From the NCBI GenBank assembly GCA_036785325.1, contig JAXIVH010000017.1, positions 7,895,545-7,959,544 of the forward strand: a stretch of 64,000 nt of DNA, in the 5' to 3' direction. The stretch is from Urophycis tenuis (Eukaryota > Chordata > Actinopteri > Gadiformes > Phycidae). Positions 59,863-64,000 of this stretch are shown piece by piece; the first letter of the stretch is position 1; each line of letters begins with the position of its first letter. The notes under the pieces are model-generated. The model was given only the letters and a program-made list of their open reading frames with translations, searched no databases and was not told the origin of the DNA. The position numbers were made by a program, and so were the translations under genes.

Positions 59863-61934
59863 GATATTGGCGAGTGCAACTGCCTTTGATCCCCTATTCA
59901 ACTACCGAGTCGTTGGATGAGGTGGGGGGGGTCATCGAGATAACTCTAACGAACCCAACCCTAACCATAGGCCTAACCTTCGCCCTAACCCTAACTCAAC
60001 CCTAACACTAACCCTTACCTTGGCCCTAATCTTAAAACTAACCTCAACCCCTAACCTTAGCCTTAACACTAACCCTAACCCCTACTCTAACTCTAACCCT
60101 AACCCCTACTCTAACTCTAACCCTAAGCCTACCCTAACCTCCAACACTAACCCTACCCTAACTCTAACGCTAACCCTCACTCTGACCTTTGCCCTAACTT
60201 TAGCCCTAACCCTAGCCTCAGCCATAACCCTAACCCTAACCTTAGCCCTAACCCTAACCTTAACCCTAACCCTAACCTTGGCCCTAACCTTAACACTAAC
60301 CTCAAACCTAACCTTAACCCTAACCTCAGCCATAACCCTAACCCTAACCTTAGCCCTAACCCTAATTCTAGCCCTAACCCTAATCTTAACCATAACCTTA
60401 ACCCTAACCTTGGCCCTAACACTTAACCTAACCTTATCCATAACACTAACCCTAACCTCAACCCTAACCTTAACCCCAATCTCAGCCGTAACCCCAACCC
60501 TAACCTTATCCCTAACCTTAAACCTAACCCTAACCTCAGCCCTAACCTTAACCCTAACCTCAGCCCTCATCTTAACCCTAACCCCTAACCCCTAACCTCT
60601 AACCCTAACCCTAACCTTACCCTAACCGTAACGCTAACCCTAACCCTTAATCTAACCTTAGCCCTAACCTTAGCCCTAACCGTAACCCTAACCTTAACCC
60701 TAACCTTAACCCTAAACCGTAACCTTATACCTAACCCTAACCTCAGCCCTAACCTTAACCCTAACCGCAACCCCTCCCATTTACTTCAAACCTAACGTTA
60801 AGGTTAACTGCTAACTCTACCCCTAAATCTACCCTAACCTTAACCTACACTTGACATATTGGAGGAAGAAGACAATTACCCAGCATGCATTTCATCCGGA
60901 AAACTTTTCACAAAAAAACCCATTACCAAAGTACCTACGGCGAGAATAGACTACCCCAAGAAATTGTTGTTTTGGGTGAGGAAAGTAAGCCATTGAGTCT
61001 TCTCTAAGGTCAACTTCCTACACAATCGCTGTAGTCGCGCGGTGTATGGGGCACAGGAATTGTTATTAACAGGCTGTTCGGCATGGGGTCCTGGAGGGGC
61101 CAGGGAGGCAGTGCTTAGTCGCGGCTGGCCTTGGCCTTTCCTACCCTGGGACCGACTGGGAAGGCACCGCTGGTCGGGGCTGGTCTTGGTCTTTCCTAGG
61201 TCTGGACACCCATCGCTGAGGATAGCTGCATTGGGGGACCGTGGAGGCAGTGCTTTGTCACGGCTGGCCTCGGTCCTTCGTGACCCCAGTTTTCTGCTAG
61301 TTCATCTGGACCCAACAGAGGACAAGAACCAAGCTCCGGCCCTGATTGGCCAAACCAGGGCTACCTAGCGGTGTTAACAACTGGTTTGTGCTGGTCAGGG
61401 GGTAAGTATGTGCCCCCTCCTCTCCATAACCAAAACAATGTATCCTAAAAAGTGTTTTACTTACCTTTACTTACCTCGACGTTACCTCAACAAATGATCA
61501 CTCCTAAAAAAGCTTAAACCCAATACCAATTCCATTTCGGAAACGACACACCTTGAGAATTGATCACTCTCGGGGGGGCCTCCCTTGGGTGAGGGTGTAT
61601 AGTGACAATGGCCAGAAACACCCTATGATCCCAGGGTCCACTACTGATGACGTGTCCTAATATTTCGATAGCACGTTTATACTAAAATAGAAATGGAAAA
61701 GAAAAGTCTCACTCCAGCTGTGACTCGTCTTTATTCAAATAAGTAAATATACCAATGCATTGGAAGTACCTTCAATCAAACTAGATTGACCTTCATCTTG
61801 GAACAAAGAAAACCTTTGGGAAAAGGAAAAACAAGTCTATATCTCCAAATCAGCGGTTATATCACAACAAGACAGATAACCATTTCGTTTTACTTCATTC
61901 TTGGTAATATGGGAAAAGAGAGCTGCGGATGACT
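59863..61934. repeat. Telomere-like macrosatellite unit 7 (short form, 2.07 kb)
   Basis: Carries the shared deletion. Private changes include CCTTCGCCC, CTTAAAACTAACC and CCCTCACTCTGACC in the telomere-like part. Confidence 0.92.
59953..60775. repeat. Degenerate telomere-like repeat, unit 7
   Basis: Same hexamer order as unit 4, without the gains of unit 6. Confidence 0.92.
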
Positions 61935-62326
61935 AGATATTGGCGAGTGCAACTGCCTTTGATCCCCTATTCAACTACCGAGTCGTTGGATGAGGTGGGG
62001 GGGGTCATCGAGATAACTCTAACGAACCTAACCGAGCCAGGGCCATCGAAAGAACGGGCTCTCTACACAACCCATTTATATTACCTTACCAACTGTTATT
62101 CACAAAACGACCACTAGATGGAGGCGATGGACCACCACTGAAGAATCAAAAGAAGGCAACCAGCCTTTAACACAAAGACTAAAAACTCACTCCAGCTGTG
62201 ATCCTCTTTATCTAAATAAATAAATAAACAAAAATGAATAAATAAATAGACTAAATAAATATACAAATATAAATAAATAAATTAAATATAGATTACCTTA
62301 CCAACTATTGCAATTACCTATTATTA
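61935..62326. repeat. Telomere-like macrosatellite unit 8, truncated (long-form start)
   Basis: It begins as a long unit, including ACCGAGCCAGGGCC and the left copy of the internal duplication, then stops at ACCTATTATTA where unit 1 continues with more TTA repeats. Unrelated sequence follows. Confidence 0.92.
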
Positions 62327-62344
62327 GTGCACGGGGCAAACGCA

Positions 62345-62405
62345 CCGAGCACTGGCCCTACAGCAAAGCTGTGGAGCCAGTGCTCGGGGCGAAGCCCCGA
62401 GCACT
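62345..62405. repeat. Overlapping inverted repeats (two competing hairpins)
   Basis: Hairpin A pairs CCGAGCACTGGC (62,345-62,356) with GCCAGTGCTCGG (62,376-62,387), 12 of 12 bases. Hairpin B pairs AGTGCTCGGGGC (62,379-62,390) with GCCCCGAGCACT (62,394-62,405), also 12 of 12, around a GAA loop. The right arm of A overlaps the left arm of B, so only one can form at a time. It sits just after the macrosatellite ends, so it may be the end of a non-autonomous element. Confidence 0.85.
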
Positions 62406-62478
62406 ATTGTTATACTGTGGATTTTTTCTTATTCTTCTTATTATTATTCCTCTTCCTCGCTTTTTTGATTCGCTACTA

Positions 62479-62505
62479 GTCCTACAACTCGAAGAGTTGT
62501 AGGAC
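62479..62505. repeat. Perfect hairpin with GAA loop
   Basis: GTCCTACAACTC (62,479-62,490), GAA, then GAGTTGTAGGAC (62,494-62,505): 12-bp perfect arms, the same geometry and loop as hairpin B about 100 bp upstream. Confidence 0.9.
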
Positions 62506-63410
62506 AAATGATATATCAAAATGTGCGTCTTCATCGGGATCGGTGTGCTTCTTTACAAATTATAATAATATTAATTTTTCACGAAGTTATTTGCAAAAAA
62601 CTGTGAATATTTTCCCATAGAGAATGCATGGGAGGAGGTAAAAAAATAAAGACTTTTGGTGCTGCCTACTGCTGTCTGCAGCTCCTGCATACATTCACCT
62701 AGAGACTCCATTTCAACTTTAAACAGTAGACACAAGTCTTGTGTATTTTATGTATATTTCCATGTTTTGATAGGTCATATACTTTTTGTTCAATCACTGT
62801 TCAATGACCATGATCATTTTTGGAGAAATGATGAGATTACAATGGGTGTGTATTGCATGCCCTTATTAGGGTTACAGTGTAGCTAGAGTGGAGAGAGCCC
62901 CACAAAAATGAAAAAAATAATGTCTTTCCACGCTGCTCCTGGCCACAGTTTACAATGTACACACGTGATTTTTCCCAACTTTGTAGACATAGGTGTTCTG
63001 TCTCTCACAATGTGTTTAAAAAATCGGAGAGATTTACAGAATTCGAATTAGCAGCCTCTAAGTGCGGCCAGTCGCTGTCTTCTCCTCATTGACTCCAATA
63101 CAAATATTTTCAGAGAAAAGCAGAACGGACCCCTGTTTTAAACTTGCGAGTGTCTCCGAAATATTTACTCTAGAAACATTTTAGAAACACCAAATCGTTC
63201 GGGAAGTCCTAACGGCGATGATGGTCTTGCTGTTTTTCTGGTAGGAGCTACCGTTTTGTCAGAATAAGCCCAAATGTGAGACCAGTGCCGAGGCAGAAAA
63301 TGGCTGTTTTCCTCTATTCCTCTCCTCCTCGTCTCTGTCGTCATCGCCCGCGTGTGTGGGTCTAACTGTCAATTTAAATAATAACATTGTATCGATCGCG
63401 CGCAGCACCT

Positions 63411-63412
<2 letters not shown>
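62506..63412. other. Anonymous AT-rich sequence, no gene recognised
   Basis: About 900 bp without repeated units or splice-bounded open frames that I trust. A frame of 76 codons at 62,656-62,886 has no recognisable motif. The start (ACGAAGTTATTTGC, TTCCCATAGAG) resembles fish interspersed repeats as I remember them, but I cannot name a family. Confidence 0.4.

Positions 63413-63476
<64 letters not shown>
63413..63476. repeat. (CA)n microsatellite
   Basis: 64 bp of uninterrupted AC dinucleotides. Frames reading VCVCVC through it on the minus strand are artefacts. Confidence 0.97.
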
Positions 63477-63477
<1 letters not shown>

Positions 63478-63965
63478 GCTGCTGCTGGGAGAACTGGTTG
63501 TAGACGCGATGTCATGGCTATGATCACGCACAGAGCTCTAATACTTTTCATTGGATAATGTGATTCAGACAGGCGCAGTTCATGGCCCTGTCTATCTGCT
63601 GAATGTAACCGCTGTGAAACAATCGGGAAATAACGTTTCATTTCGCTGATTAACGGCTTTATCGAGACCGGCGCTCGCTCTCTGTTATTGTATGTTAGTG
63701 CAGCGGCTAAGCAAAACAATCGTTCAGTTTGTGATACAAGCATGAAATTTGGTACACATGTCGCCAAAGGCATTCCAAAAAGATTTAGATATGGAGCCAT
63801 CATGAATTTTCAACCTGGTGCCCATGGCAGCCATTTTTCAAAATGGCCACCAGCAAAAACGGTTTTCTGATGAGTAATGGATATAATATGACATTTTAGA
63901 CATATTTAGCATTCATAGTACTTGGTAAATGCCTTATGGATAATTTAAAAGTTGTCATGAATATT
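63477..63965. other. Anonymous sequence with a short inverted repeat, no gene recognised
   Basis: It contains GCCATTTT (63,830-63,837) paired with AAAATGGC (63,840-63,847) around a 2-base loop. A 60-codon frame at 63,688-63,870 lacks any motif I know. The phrases GAAATTTGGTACACATGTC and CCATTTTTCAAAATGGCC look like an interspersed repeat. Confidence 0.4.
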
Positions 63966-64000
63966 CAAGATGGCCGCCATTTTCAAGATGGCCGCCATTT
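63966..64000. repeat. Tandem 18-bp motif at the right edge
   Basis: CAAGATGGCCGCCATTTT occurs twice in a row, the second copy cut by the window end. Each contains the near-palindrome ATGGC-C-GCCAT. Further copies may lie beyond the window. Confidence 0.8.

Noticed and set aside
63688..63870. A 60-codon frame near the right edge (MYVSAAAKQ)
   Set aside because: No motif or splice context, and the underlying sequence looks like an interspersed repeat with short inverted repeats.

Overview
The window looks like repeat-rich heterochromatin from a ray-finned (teleost) fish. The evidence is (CA)n microsatellites, splice-signal-bounded exon remnants, a Rex1/Babar-like LINE and an L2 LINE with the usual fish 3' end, and degenerate vertebrate telomere (CCCTAA) repeats. 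I see no bacterial gene, operon, tRNA, rRNA or CRISPR array. The species cannot be told from the sequence. Apart from the two LINE proteins I do not believe any open frame here encodes a working protein.

Region 1 (1-41,028) is a macrosatellite with thirteen complete copies and one partial copy of a composite unit. Each unit holds a 504-bp exon-like block (acceptor TTCCAG, donor GTAAGT), a compound CA/CG/TA microsatellite, a ~190-bp linker, an array of a 214-bp satellite monomer, and a ~185-bp linker leading to the next exon. Unit spacing runs from 1,451 to 5,673 bp. Most of that variation is whole 214-bp monomers (2 to 22 per array, roughly 110 in total). All thirteen complete exon blocks are exactly 504 bp. 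The exon has a Pro-rich first half in one frame and, in another frame, a second half resembling the tail of an uncharacterised teleost protein family (remembered resemblance, no search run). Most copies carry an in-frame TGA; three do not. A LINE of the Rex1/Babar type with an intact 1,025-aa endonuclease-RT frame sits on the minus strand inside one monomer (about 24,759-28,361).

Region 2 (41,029-62,326) is a second, unrelated macrosatellite: seven full units and one truncated unit. Long units are about 2.76 kb and contain ~840 bp of degenerate telomere-like repeat, a GC-rich block and internal duplications. Three units (4, 6, 7) share the same ~0.7-kb deletion. Unit 3 carries an intact L2 LINE (1,058-aa frame, minus strand) flanked by a 6-bp target-site duplication. 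Both LINEs are present in only one unit of their host array, so both arrived after amplification.

Region 3 (62,327-64,000) is non-array sequence. It has two perfect 12-bp-arm hairpins with identical GAA loops, a pure CA microsatellite and a tandem GGCCGCC-containing motif at the right edge. I find no convincing gene in it.

No pathway links these parts. The window documents satellite turnover: homogenisation and copy-number change in two macrosatellites, followed by separate retrotransposon insertions. The most unusual feature is the exon-carrying macrosatellite of region 1.
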